A DNA stretch of 64,000 bases from Candidatus Dadabacteria bacterium (GTDB taxonomy: Bacteria > Desulfobacterota_D > UBA1144 > Nemesobacterales > Nemesobacteraceae). Below the pieces are notes generated by a model. That model ran no database searches. It saw only the letters and a program-made list of their open reading frames with translations, and was not told where the DNA came from. Each line of letters begins with the position of its first letter. Position 1 is the stretch's first letter. Positions 49,630-57,689 of the stretch are shown here, in pieces. The stretch lies in NCBI GenBank assembly GCA_022826905.1, contig JAJDUA010000034.1:1-64000 (forward strand), written 5' to 3'. The position numbers and the translations under genes were made by a program.

Positions 49630-50082
49630 ACCGGTGTAAACCCCTGGACTGGTAACTGTTTCCGGCTATTTTTCGGGCACGATCAGCCCGTATCCCCTAA
49701 CTGATAGTAAATGCGGCGATATCCTGTTCTCGGTGCCTTTTTGAATATTGTACCGTGCCGGGAGCCCGAAGAAGCTCCTGGTTTTCGTAATTGCTTGATA
49801 TCAAACAATTTTTTCTGTTGATAGATTGTGGAATATTCTGATCCCACGTGATTCAGGAGATTTAACTACCTGAAATTACTTGATAATTTTTCCCGGTCCG
49901 CGAAGATCCCTTTTAGCCCTATGTGAAATACTAATGGCCGCCACTAAACCTTTTTTATCGGTTGTAAGGTGTTCTTTTACCTTGTTTTTCGGGCAATCAG
50001 GAAGGATTTCAGCTTGTTTTTAAAGCATGGAAAACCTGTGCAATTTTCTCTTTAAACTGTTATTTTTCACAACGGAGGAAAA
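49630..50082. other. Gene-free stretch after folE2
   Basis: These 453 bases are richer in A and T than the genes around them and have no open frame I can support. They contain a terminator-like hairpin (49758-49785, listed separately). The last 20 bases hold the GGAGG of the next gene. A small RNA could be encoded, but I see no specific sign of one. Confidence 0.4.
49758..49785 (+). terminator. Possible Rho-independent terminator after folE2
   Basis: CCGGGAGC (49758-49765) pairs with GCTCCTGG (49774-49781) through an 8-base stem with one G-U pair and an 8-base loop, followed by TTTT. It lies about 130 bases after folE2. Confidence 0.4.
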
Positions 50083-51210
50083 GTGCATACCCTTTTGAAA
50101 CTCATAAAAGAGGAGATACGGGAATCTGGCCCGATTTCTTTTCGCAGGTTTGTCGAGCTCTCCCTTTTTCACCCAGAGCATGGCTATTACTCGTCGGGGA
50201 AGGCGAGGATAGGAAAAAAGGGAGATTTTTACACCGCTCCATCGGTTCACCGCTCTTTCGGGGAGACTATTTCGCGGTTCCTTGCCGAGGCATCGCTTCT
50301 GCTCGAAAGGGAGAGTTTCACCGTCGTGGAGTTCGGGGCCTCTGGAGGTCAGCTTGCCCTTGATATACTCGAGGCTCTTAGCCGAAACCACCCCGAGCTT
50401 TACTCAAAGACCGACTACGTTATGATTGAAGCGAGCCCGGTAGCGGTCCTAGCAGCTAAAGAGGGGCTCAAGGGGCACCGCGAGAGGGTTCGGTGGGTAA
50501 ACGATCTGCAGGAAATCGGAAAGGGCGGTTTCTGTGGAGTGGTAATCGCCAACGAATTTCTCGATTCCCTGCCCTTTCACAGGCTTAGGTCGGACGGAGA
50601 GAAAATCCGGGAGGTTTTTCTTTCCCTTAGCAGCGGGGAAATCGAGGAAATTCTGCGGGATCCTGAAGCGGAAGGGATTTATGGCTTTTCAAAACGATAT
50701 CTGGAAGGATACGCTCAAGGCGAAGAGGCGGAAGCTTGCCTGCTGGCGGGAAAATGGCTTGCCGAAGTGGGAAGGACGCTTCAAAAAGGGTTTGTTCTAT
50801 GTATTGACTACGGATATCTCGCTCCCGAGCTTTACTCCCCCGGAAGACGAAAAGGTACTTTCAGGTGCTTTTATCAACATGAACTGAGTTCTGACCCTTA
50901 CATGAGAGTTGGAGAGCAGGATATAACGGCTGACGTTAATTTCTCCGAACTTATGAGGGTCGGGGATACCTTGGGTCTTTCCATCGTCAAGTATACAACG
51001 CAGGGGCAGTTCCTTGTTGACTGGGGAATTCTCGAAATTTTCAAGACATACGACAAACCCCAGAACCAAAGAGACCGTCTCGCGGCCAAGACGCTTTTTA
51101 TGCCTGAATTCATGGGAAGAAAATTCAAGGTTCTGCTCCAGTCAAAGAATCTTTCACCCGAAGAACTGGCTGGGCTCGATAAAGACCAATCGTTACGTAT
51201 TATACTGTAA
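50083..51210 (+). CDS. SAM-dependent methyltransferase of the MidA/NDUFAF7 family
   Basis: The 375-residue product has the family opening GPISFRRFVELSLFHPEHGY Y and GDFYTAPSVHRSFGETISRF, the SAM site VVEFGASGGQLALDILEAL, and GVVIANEFLDSLPFHRL. The mitochondrial homologue methylates an Arg of a complex I subunit; the bacterial role is not defined. GGAGG lies four bases before the GTG start. No respiratory genes are next to it. No membrane segment is seen. Confidence 0.9.
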   Translation: MHTLLKLIKEEIRESGPISFRRFVELSLFHPEHGYYSSGKARIGKKGDFYTAPSVHRSFGETISRFLAEASLLLERESFTVVEFGASGGQLALDILEALSRNHPELYSKTDYVMIEASPVAVLAAKEGLKGHRERVRWVNDLQEIGKGGFCGVVIANEFLDSLPFHRLRSDGEKIREVFLSLSSGEIEEILRDPEAEGIYGFSKRYLEGYAQGEEAEACLLAGKWLAEVGRTLQKGFVLCIDYGYLAPELYSPGRRKGTFRCFYQHELSSDPYMRVGEQDITADVNFSELMRVGDTLGLSIVKYTTQGQFLVDWGILEIFKTYDKPQNQRDRLAAKTLFMPEFMGRKFKVLLQSKNLSPEELAGLDKDQSLRIIL

Positions 51211-51239
51211 TTACTTCTTAATTTGTTCAAAATGCGCCT

Positions 51240-51388
51240 TGACAACAGATTCTTTCAAAGGCGTGGAACAGGGGTTTTTTAAAGAGGATTTTAATCCGAA
51301 GGAATTGTCCAGATTCATGGTTTCTCGGTTTGAAGGAGCCATACTTCTGGCTAAAGCCAAGAAATTTTTTCTCCTATGGAAGATATAA
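51240..51388 (+). pseudogene. Decayed TetR-family regulator, C-terminal remnant
   Basis: In frame, FKGVEQGFFKEDFNPKELSR and FMVSRFEGAILLAKAKKF match the last part of TetR-type ligand-binding domains (G-x-F-xx-D-x-xx-x-E-L-A-xF-xx-x-xEGALLLAKA). The helix-turn-helix and start are missing: upstream sequence runs straight into the end of the methyltransferase gene. The remnant lies before the AhpD-like gene, which such regulators often control. The rest of 51211-51639 holds nothing else I can name. Confidence 0.6.
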
Positions 51389-51639
51389 TATGGCAGGGGA
51401 GAAACCTCCTTCTGAAAGACGAGCGGATGCATTTAGCCAACGGTTGGATGTGCCTAACCAGTGAAACCTGACCCGCATCCTCACCACTTGGGCAAAACCT
51501 ATTTCCACCTGTACCCGACCTGTTGATTTTCCGGTCTGGGGCAGTTACTCTACACCCGAGGATTTGGAGTTTCTGTGCTTTGGTCAAGCTCAGTTCTTTA
51601 AAAGACGGGGAAACAATAGTCAAGGGGGGTATAACCAGC

Positions 51640-52323
51640 ATGTCTGATACTATAATGAAGGCCCAGATCGGTGGAGATATAGCTCATCTCAGAAAACTGA
51701 ACCCAGATCTTTACGACTCCTGGATGGCTTATCATGATTCGGTTTTTACCGACGGAGCTCTCACCGCAAAGGAAAAACAGCTCATTGCAGTGGCAGTAGC
51801 ACACATTACGGCTTGTCCTTACTGCATAAGGTCAAGGGTTCGAGCCAGCAAAAAAGAGGGAGCGAGCGACCAGGAGATAGTCGAATCGATATACGTGGGG
51901 CTTAGGCTCAACATGGGTGGCCCTTTCGCGTTTTCAAGCCTGGCTTTTGAAGCCTGGGACACCCTCGAAAGCGGCATCCCGCTTACCGAGGGGCACTTCT
52001 TTAAAAAGGATATAGCGAAGGAAATTGCCAGTTTCAGGGAATGCAGCGGCGATATTTCTCCCCACTTCATGGAGCTTCACAAGAAAATTTTTGCCGACGG
52101 AGCCCTCAGCAAGAAAATGAAAAGGGGTATAATAGGTCTTGCCTGCGCTCACGCGACTAAATGTCCTTATTGTATAAGGGGAACCGTGAAGGACGCGCAT
52201 ACCGACGGCGTAACTGCGGAGCAGATGGCTGAAGCCATAAACGTTGCTATGGTTATGACTGCCGGTTCCTGTTATGCGCACACCAGCATTGCCATGGACA
52301 CACTTAAGAGTCTCGAGAAATAG
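51640..52323 (+). CDS. Tandem carboxymuconolactone decarboxylase-like (AhpD-like) protein
   Basis: The product is about 227 residues made of two CMD domains. The first (about 15-110) has the redox motif ITACPYCIRSRV, and the second (about 125-220) has ATKCPYCIRGTV. Each CxxC with its nearby His is like AhpD, which passes electrons to peroxiredoxins. One chain holding two half-units may replace a homodimer. GGGGGG precedes the ATG at about ten bases. A decayed TetR gene lies upstream, suggesting that an older peroxide- or drug-type control has been lost. The stop is followed by the parS-containing terminator. Confidence 0.88.
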   Translation: MSDTIMKAQIGGDIAHLRKLNPDLYDSWMAYHDSVFTDGALTAKEKQLIAVAVAHITACPYCIRSRVRASKKEGASDQEIVESIYVGLRLNMGGPFAFSSLAFEAWDTLESGIPLTEGHFFKKDIAKEIASFRECSGDISPHFMELHKKIFADGALSKKMKRGIIGLACAHATKCPYCIRGTVKDAHTDGVTAEQMAEAINVAMVMTAGSCYAHTSIAMDTLKSLEK

Positions 52324-52361
52324 AGTTTTAACGGTTTTTTTGAAAATCCTCCCCATTATTT

Positions 52362-52399
52362 GCCTTGAATGTTTCACGTGAAACATTCAAGGCTTTTTT
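52362..52399 (+). promoter_or_regulatory. parS: parS site inside a Rho-independent terminator
   Basis: The 16-base parS consensus TGTTTCACGTGAAACA is perfect at 52370-52385. It is the centre of a 32-base perfect palindrome (52362-52393) followed directly by six T residues (52394-52399). As RNA it would form a 14-base-pair stem with the central ACGT as loop, so it can end transcription of the AhpD-like gene. As DNA it is a ParB nucleation site. Confidence 0.95.
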
Positions 52400-52439
52400 C
52401 CTCTGACCGAATGCGGTTTTATATGGTAAATTCTCTTTC

Positions 52440-53834
52440 ATGTCGTCACTTGTGCCCGAGCGTGAAAGCACCATAGCTGCCATTTCCACTCCGCCTGGAG
52501 AGGGAGGAGTGGCCGTAATCCGCATAAGCGGTGGTGAATCTCACTTGATTGCGAGGAAAATCTTCGTTCCCGCAGGAAACTCGGGTTTTTCCGAGAGAAA
52601 ACTCTGTTTCGGGAAGATAATCAACCCCGAAACAGGCGGCACAGTGGATGAAGTCCTGTGCGTTGTCATGAGTTCCCCCGATACCTATACGGGAGAGGAC
52701 GTAGCCGAGATACACTCCCACGGGGGACATATGGTTCCCCGGAAGATACTTGAGATTATGATCAGCCTCGGGGCAACCCTCGCCGCCCCGGGCGAGTTTA
52801 CCCAGAGGGCGTTTCTCAACGGAAAAATGGACTTGGCGCAGGCCGAGGCGGTTTCCGACATTATAAGCGCCCAGACCGAACAGAGCCTCCACTACGCCGA
52901 GGCTCAGCTTGAAGGGACCCTTTCGGGAAAGGTTAACGAACTTAAGGATCAAATTCTTGACGTTCTGGCAGAAATAGAGGCGAATCTCGATTTTCCCGAG
53001 GAAGACATAGATCCAATTGCGAAAAACCGTCTCAAGGAAACGTCCGAATCTGTGGAAAAAGAACTTTCGGCGCTCATCGATAGCTACGACACGGGCAGAA
53101 TGTTCAGAGACGGGGTGACGATGGTAATATTGGGCAAGCCTAACGTCGGGAAATCGAGCATACTTAACTGCCTGCTTGAGACTCAGAGGGCTATAGTGAG
53201 CCCGATAGCCGGAACCACTAGGGATTTTATCGAAGAGAGAATCAATGTCGGGGGAATTCCCCTCGTTATAACGGATACTGCCGGCATAAGGGACACGGAG
53301 GATCGGATAGAAAAGCTGGGAGTGGAGCTTTCCCTGAAAAAAGCCGAGGAGTCCGAGTTCGTGCTCGTCGTTTTGGACCAGAGCACGGAACTTGATGCCT
53401 TGGACAGGAAAATCCTCAAGACCGCCGCCAAAAAGAAGCATCTTGTCGTAATCAACAAGGTAGACCTTGAAGAAAAGCTGGAAAGATCGAAACTGCAACG
53501 GATTCTCGGGCGAAGAAAGCCGGTTGAAACCTCGGCACTTGCAAAAGAGGGAATAGGACGGCTCAGGCAGGCTATGTTCGAGACCCTTGCGGACTCGCCT
53601 CGTGCCTCAGATGCCTCGGAACTGGTACTTACAAATCTTCGCCACAAAAAATCCATGGAGAAGGCCCGCAACCAGCTGCGCATGTTCCTTGAGCTTCTTG
53701 AGCGGAACGAGTATCCAGAGATTCTCTCGATAGAATTGCGAAACTCAATGAATTCGCTCGGCGAGATTACGGGAGAAGTGACCACGGAAGATCTTCTGGG
53801 CAGAATTTTTTCCAGATTCTGCATTGGAAAGTAG
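52440..53834 (+). CDS. mnmE: tRNA uridine-5-carboxymethylaminomethyl GTPase
   Basis: MnmE with MnmG modifies the wobble uridine of several tRNAs. The 464-residue product has the folate-binding N-terminal domain (STIAAISTPPGEGGVAVIRI SGG), helical EIHSHGGHMVPRKIL and FTQRAFLNGKMDLAQAEAV, and the G domain: G1 GKPNVGKSS, G2 IAGTTRD, G3 DTAGI, G4 INKVD. It ends with the catalytic CIGK tail. No ribosome site precedes the ATG. It sits between two parS sites; mnmG and parAB, often near, are not in the window. Confidence 0.98.
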   Translation: MSSLVPERESTIAAISTPPGEGGVAVIRISGGESHLIARKIFVPAGNSGFSERKLCFGKIINPETGGTVDEVLCVVMSSPDTYTGEDVAEIHSHGGHMVPRKILEIMISLGATLAAPGEFTQRAFLNGKMDLAQAEAVSDIISAQTEQSLHYAEAQLEGTLSGKVNELKDQILDVLAEIEANLDFPEEDIDPIAKNRLKETSESVEKELSALIDSYDTGRMFRDGVTMVILGKPNVGKSSILNCLLETQRAIVSPIAGTTRDFIEERINVGGIPLVITDTAGIRDTEDRIEKLGVELSLKKAEESEFVLVVLDQSTELDALDRKILKTAAKKKHLVVINKVDLEEKLERSKLQRILGRRKPVETSALAKEGIGRLRQAMFETLADSPRASDASELVLTNLRHKKSMEKARNQLRMFLELLERNEYPEILSIELRNSMNSLGEITGEVTTEDLLGRIFSRFCIGK

Positions 53835-53847
53835 AAGCGGGACGGAA

Positions 53848-53863
53848 TGTTTCACGTGAAACA
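53848..53863 (+). promoter_or_regulatory. parS: Second parS site
   Basis: A second perfect TGTTTCACGTGAAACA lies 14 bases past the mnmE stop, inside a 20-base palindrome (53846-53865). It has no T run, so it is not a terminator. Confidence 0.95.
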
Positions 53864-54292
53864 TTTCACAGGACACTCGGCGGAGCGAATGAGAGGGGCT
53901 GGGTAGTTTGGAAAATTATTCAATTATTTAAGGCAGTTAAGATGTGACCTGTGAGGGGGGGGGAATTCCATTCACAATCTATCGACAAGAAAAAGTGTTT
54001 CATATCAGTGAATTAAGAAACTCCAAACGAATTTGTAATAATTTGTTAACAGTTGAAAAATTCTCAGAGAATTTTTCGTGCGGACATGACTCTTTGCCCG
54101 CCTCGGGGATAGCGTTTTTCTCTTCGACCGGTTAGAATGCCCGCCCGTTTGCGAGAACGGTTCCGTGGTCGACCGGATTTGGTCAAGGATGTTTGAGAGG
54201 TATTTTTAATTTCTTAAATAATCTTTTGTTTTCAGCGGGTTAACTGTTGACCAGTTTTTTATACCGTGTAACCTAACTCGCCGGGTGAATTT
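53864..54292. other. Gene-free stretch before pheT with a perfect inverted repeat
   Basis: No gene is supported here. There is a G run of nine near 53957. A perfect 10-base inverted repeat with a single central base, AAAAATTCTC-A-GAGAATTTTT, lies at 54056-54076 and looks like an operator or a transcription stop. TTGACC (54247-54252) and TAACCT (54269-54274), 16 bases apart, are a weak candidate pheT promoter. pheS, which usually precedes pheT, is absent. Confidence 0.5.
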
Positions 54293-56707
54293 ATGATTTT
54301 TCCTCTTGGATGGCTTACCGACTACCTCAAAATTGACGTTTCTCCAGAAGAACTGGGAGAAATGCTCACCATGGCAGGCCTGGAGCTTGAAGCCCTTGAA
54401 GACAAGGGCAAGGCTCTTGCCGATGTCTGTGTCGCCCAGATAAGCAGCATCGAAAAGCATCCGAACGCCGACAGGCTGAGCGTCTGCGAGGTTACGGACG
54501 GAGAAACCCGCTACACGGTTGTCTGCGGTGCGGACAACATGAAAAAAGGGGACAAGGTCGCTTTTGCCAAGGCCGGAACCGTTCTTCCCGTTACCTCGAA
54601 GTTTCCAGAAGGCCTCCAGATAAAACACTCCAAGATCCGCGGAGAGAATTCCGAGGGGATGCTGTGTTCTGCGGATGAAATGGGTCTCTCGGGCGACGAA
54701 GACGGGATAATGATTCTTTCCTCCAAGGCCGAGCTTGGAACCAGCATGAACGAGCAGATCGGCTACGACGGCGTTATCTTCGAGGTGGGAATTACCCCTA
54801 ACCGTCCTGACTGCATGAGTATTTTCGGGATCGCGAGAGAAGTCTCGGCAATACTGGGCGAGAATCTTCAGAAACCGGTATTTTCCTTAAAAGAGCAGGG
54901 GGAAAACATTTCGGAAAAGGCTGCCGTAGATGTTGAGGACGCGGAGTCGTGCCCCAGATACTGCTGTCGGCTCATTGAAGGAGTCAGAATCGGTCCTTCT
55001 CCCGCGTGGCTTCGGGAGAGGCTTGAGTACTGCGGAATCCGCTCCGTTAACAATGTCGTTGACGTTACGAACTTCATTTTGCTTGAGCAAGGACAGCCAC
55101 TCCACGCTTTTGATTACGACAAGCTTGATCAGGGCCGAATTTCCGTCAGAAAAGCTAGGGACGGAGAGACGATAGAAACTCTTGACGGGGTCGAAAGAAA
55201 ACTGCTTGCCGAGGATCTGGTTATTTGCAGCGGGGATCGTCCCGTCGCGCTTGCCGGAGTCATGGGCGGGTCCGACACCGAAATAGAGGACGCAACCAGC
55301 AATGTTCTGCTTGAGTCCGCTTACTTTTCTCCAACCGGCATAAGGAAAACATCCAAGCGAACCGGCCTCAAGAGCGAATCTTCGAGCAGATTTGAAAAAG
55401 GCATCGATATAAACAACGTTTCGTTCGCGCTTGACCGCGCCGCCGAGCTTATAAGCCGCCTATCCGGAGGAACAGTTGCTAGGGGGCTTATCGACGCGTA
55501 TCCCGACCCGGTGAGCCAAAGGGAGATCTCTCTCTCAGTCGGCAAGGTCTGCAACCTGATCGGTATATCCACTGATTCCCAGGAGATAGCGGAACTTCTC
55601 GAGAGTCTTGGGTTTGAGGTTCTCAGCATCTCGGCCGATGAACTCTTGCTTCGGGTTCCGACTTTCAGAGTGGACATAGAGCGCGAGGTGGATATAGTCG
55701 AGGAAGTCGCCCGCCTCCTGGGTTACGATAACATTCCCTCCGTCCTGCCGGAGGTTCCCATGGTGGCTCGAAAAACCAATGTGATAACCGTCATGGAGAA
55801 AAGGCTCAGGGACATTTTCGTCTCCTATGGTTTTCTCGAGGCTATAAACTACAGCTTTGAGTCTCCCGAGCTTCTCAGGACATTCGGCTTAGAGGAGTCG
55901 ATCCGCGTTATGAACCCGATATCACGGGAGCTTTCGGAAATGAGGACGAGCATTCTTCCCTCCCTAGTGAAAAACGTGAGATTCAACCTCTCAAGGCAGA
56001 ACCAGGATGTAAGACTTTTCGAATCCGCGAAGGTTTTTTACCCCAAAAACATGGACCAGCTGCCAAACGAAGTGAAGAAGTTTGCCGCGATTGCGACCGG
56101 AAAAAGGGCACCTGAGATATGGGACGGGGAAAAATTCGACTTCTTCGACATAAAAAGCGTGCTTGAAAGAAGCTTGGAGGTCCTTTCGGTGGATTCAAGG
56201 ATAGATTTTGAGTCCATTTCCCCCGATCATGGATTCCTTTGGCCTGGAAAATCTTCCGCTGTGCTGGTTGACGGAAACGTTCTGGGGATGGTAGGGGAGC
56301 TTCATCCCCATCTTCTGGAAAAACTCGAAATAGGCGAAAGCGTGTACGTACTTGAACTCGACCTATCACTTCTCTCGGTCGTCTACAAGAGTTTCGAGAG
56401 AAAATTCTCCTCCCTTCCCAAATTCCCTTCCCTGCGGCGCGACATAGCGCTTGTGGTTGATGATGCGGTTCCGGTACGGGAAATTCTTTCGGTTATAAAA
56501 AAGGCGGATTCCGGTATAATAGAAAACGCTTGGGTGTTTGATGTTTATAAAGGGGATTCCCTTGAAGAAGGAAAAAAAAGCGTTGCGCTTTCCCTTATTC
56601 TTCGAAACAGGGAAAGGACCCTTACCGACGAGGATGCGAACAGGGTTCAGCAGGATGTTCTTAAGAGTTTGGAAAAAACAATAGGGGCCGAATTGCGTTC
56701 GATTTAA
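54293..56707 (+). CDS. pheT: Phenylalanine-tRNA ligase, beta subunit
   Basis: The 804-residue product has the usual domain order: tRNA-binding OB fold at about 40-150 (VAQISSIEKHPNADRLSVCE), B3/B4 editing domain (VDVTNFILLEQGQPLHAFDY), B5 (about 400-475), the catalytic-like core (DIVEEVARLLGYDNIPSVLP) and the C-terminal anticodon-binding domain (about 710-800, KFPSLRRDIALVVDDAVPVR). The enzyme is an alpha2-beta2 tetramer, so a pheS elsewhere is required. Gene order pheT-ihfA is the familiar one, minus pheS. Confidence 0.98.
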   Translation: MIFPLGWLTDYLKIDVSPEELGEMLTMAGLELEALEDKGKALADVCVAQISSIEKHPNADRLSVCEVTDGETRYTVVCGADNMKKGDKVAFAKAGTVLPVTSKFPEGLQIKHSKIRGENSEGMLCSADEMGLSGDEDGIMILSSKAELGTSMNEQIGYDGVIFEVGITPNRPDCMSIFGIAREVSAILGENLQKPVFSLKEQGENISEKAAVDVEDAESCPRYCCRLIEGVRIGPSPAWLRERLEYCGIRSVNNVVDVTNFILLEQGQPLHAFDYDKLDQGRISVRKARDGETIETLDGVERKLLAEDLVICSGDRPVALAGVMGGSDTEIEDATSNVLLESAYFSPTGIRKTSKRTGLKSESSSRFEKGIDINNVSFALDRAAELISRLSGGTVARGLIDAYPDPVSQREISLSVGKVCNLIGISTDSQEIAELLESLGFEVLSISADELLLRVPTFRVDIEREVDIVEEVARLLGYDNIPSVLPEVPMVARKTNVITVMEKRLRDIFVSYGFLEAINYSFESPELLRTFGLEESIRVMNPISRELSEMRTSILPSLVKNVRFNLSRQNQDVRLFESAKVFYPKNMDQLPNEVKKFAAIATGKRAPEIWDGEKFDFFDIKSVLERSLEVLSVDSRIDFESISPDHGFLWPGKSSAVLVDGNVLGMVGELHPHLLEKLEIGESVYVLELDLSLLSVVYKSFERKFSSLPKFPSLRRDIALVVDDAVPVREILSVIKKADSGIIENAWVFDVYKGDSLEEGKKSVALSLILRNRERTLTDEDANRVQQDVLKSLEKTIGAELRSI

Positions 56708-56722
56708 AAAGGGGGGCTTTTC

Positions 56723-57010
56723 ATGACGAAGAAGGATCTGGCAGGCGTTTTATACGAGGAAATAGGGTTTTCGAGAAGGGAATCCGCTGAGATAGTAAAC
56801 TTTTTTTTCGATTTGATGAGAAAGGAGCTTATAGCCGGTGAAGAGGTGAAACTCCCGGGGTTCGGAACCTTCAGGGTCACGAGAAGGAAATCCCGGATAG
56901 GAAGAAACCCTTCCACTGGAGAGGAAGTAGACATACCTTCCCGCCTCACGGTCGTTTTCAAGCCAAGCAGGTTCCTCAGGAAAAAGATTGACCAGAAACA
57001 GGGGGATTAA
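56723..57010 (+). CDS. ihfA: HU/IHF-family DNA-bending protein, IHF alpha-like
   Basis: The 95-residue product has the family pattern KKDLAGVLYEEIGFSRRESA, EEVKLPGFGTFRVTRRKSRI and GRNPSTGEEVDIPSR, the DNA-intercalating arm with its Pro. Position directly behind pheT favours the IHF alpha subunit over HU. It bends DNA in replication, recombination and transcription. AAGGGGGG precedes the ATG. The next gene overlaps its end by 23 bases. An IhfB partner is not in the window. Confidence 0.9.
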   Translation: MTKKDLAGVLYEEIGFSRRESAEIVNFFFDLMRKELIAGEEVKLPGFGTFRVTRRKSRIGRNPSTGEEVDIPSRLTVVFKPSRFLRKKIDQKQGD

Positions 57011-57689
57011 AATACCAGACTCAAAACCTCCCCAATCTTCTTTTTTCAAGCAGAGCTTCATTGCTGGCATCCTGATTATCGTCCCTTTCGGGGTGACCAT
57101 TTTCGTCCTCTACAAGCTGATAAAGTGGATGCTTTTCTTTTTCAGCACCGGTCCCGCCGGGATACTCCACCATTTCATAGACGTCCCGCCTTACGTGTTT
57201 CAGGGAATCTCTTTCCTAATAGGGATCGTTGCCACATTGCTGCTGATCATTTTCCTGGGGGCCGTTACCAGGAACTTCGTTGGCAGGAGAATGCTTCTGT
57301 TCGGCGAGTCTCTTATCTCGAAGATTCCGCTTGCCAGAACTTTCTACGTGAGCGTGAAGCAGGTTGTGCAGACGCTTTTTTTCACCTCCCAGATACAGAG
57401 CATGAGTAGAGTTGTGCTGGTCGAGTACCCGAGAAAAGGGATCCACGCCGTAGCTTTCGTAACGGGAGTTACGGAGGCCGGGAGGGGCCATAACGCGACG
57501 GACCATGCGCTTGTCAGCCTGTTTGTCCCCACGACGCCGAATCCGACAAGCGGCATTTACATTATGGTTCCGGAGGAGGATCTGCAGGAACTGAATATTT
57601 CCGTAGAAGACGCGTTTCGGCTTATAGTTTCCGCCGGGATTTCTCAGAGCGACTCCGATGTTTCTGGGCAAGATCAGAAAAACAGTTGA
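56988..57689 (+). CDS. DUF502-family membrane protein
   Basis: The 233-residue product has two membrane helices at about 25-47 (FIAGILIIVPFGVTIFVLYK) and 70-92 (GISFLIGIVATLLLIIFLGA), followed by a soluble domain with RMLLFGESLISKIPLARTFY, VLVEYPRKGIHAVAFVTG and VPTTPNPTSGIYIMVPEED, all conserved in DUF502. The family's function is unknown. It starts with TTG inside ihfA, and tilS starts inside its 3' end, so ihfA-DUF502-tilS form a tightly overlapping block. Confidence 0.9.
   Translation: MTRNRGIKIPDSKPPQSSFFKQSFIAGILIIVPFGVTIFVLYKLIKWMLFFFSTGPAGILHHFIDVPPYVFQGISFLIGIVATLLLIIFLGAVTRNFVGRRMLLFGESLISKIPLARTFYVSVKQVVQTLFFTSQIQSMSRVVLVEYPRKGIHAVAFVTGVTEAGRGHNATDHALVSLFVPTTPNPTSGIYIMVPEEDLQELNISVEDAFRLIVSAGISQSDSDVSGQDQKNS

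Noticed and set aside
53944-54135. A 63-codon frame between mnmE and pheT
   Set aside because: It starts beside a G run, has no ribosome site and contains the perfect inverted repeat. More likely non-coding.
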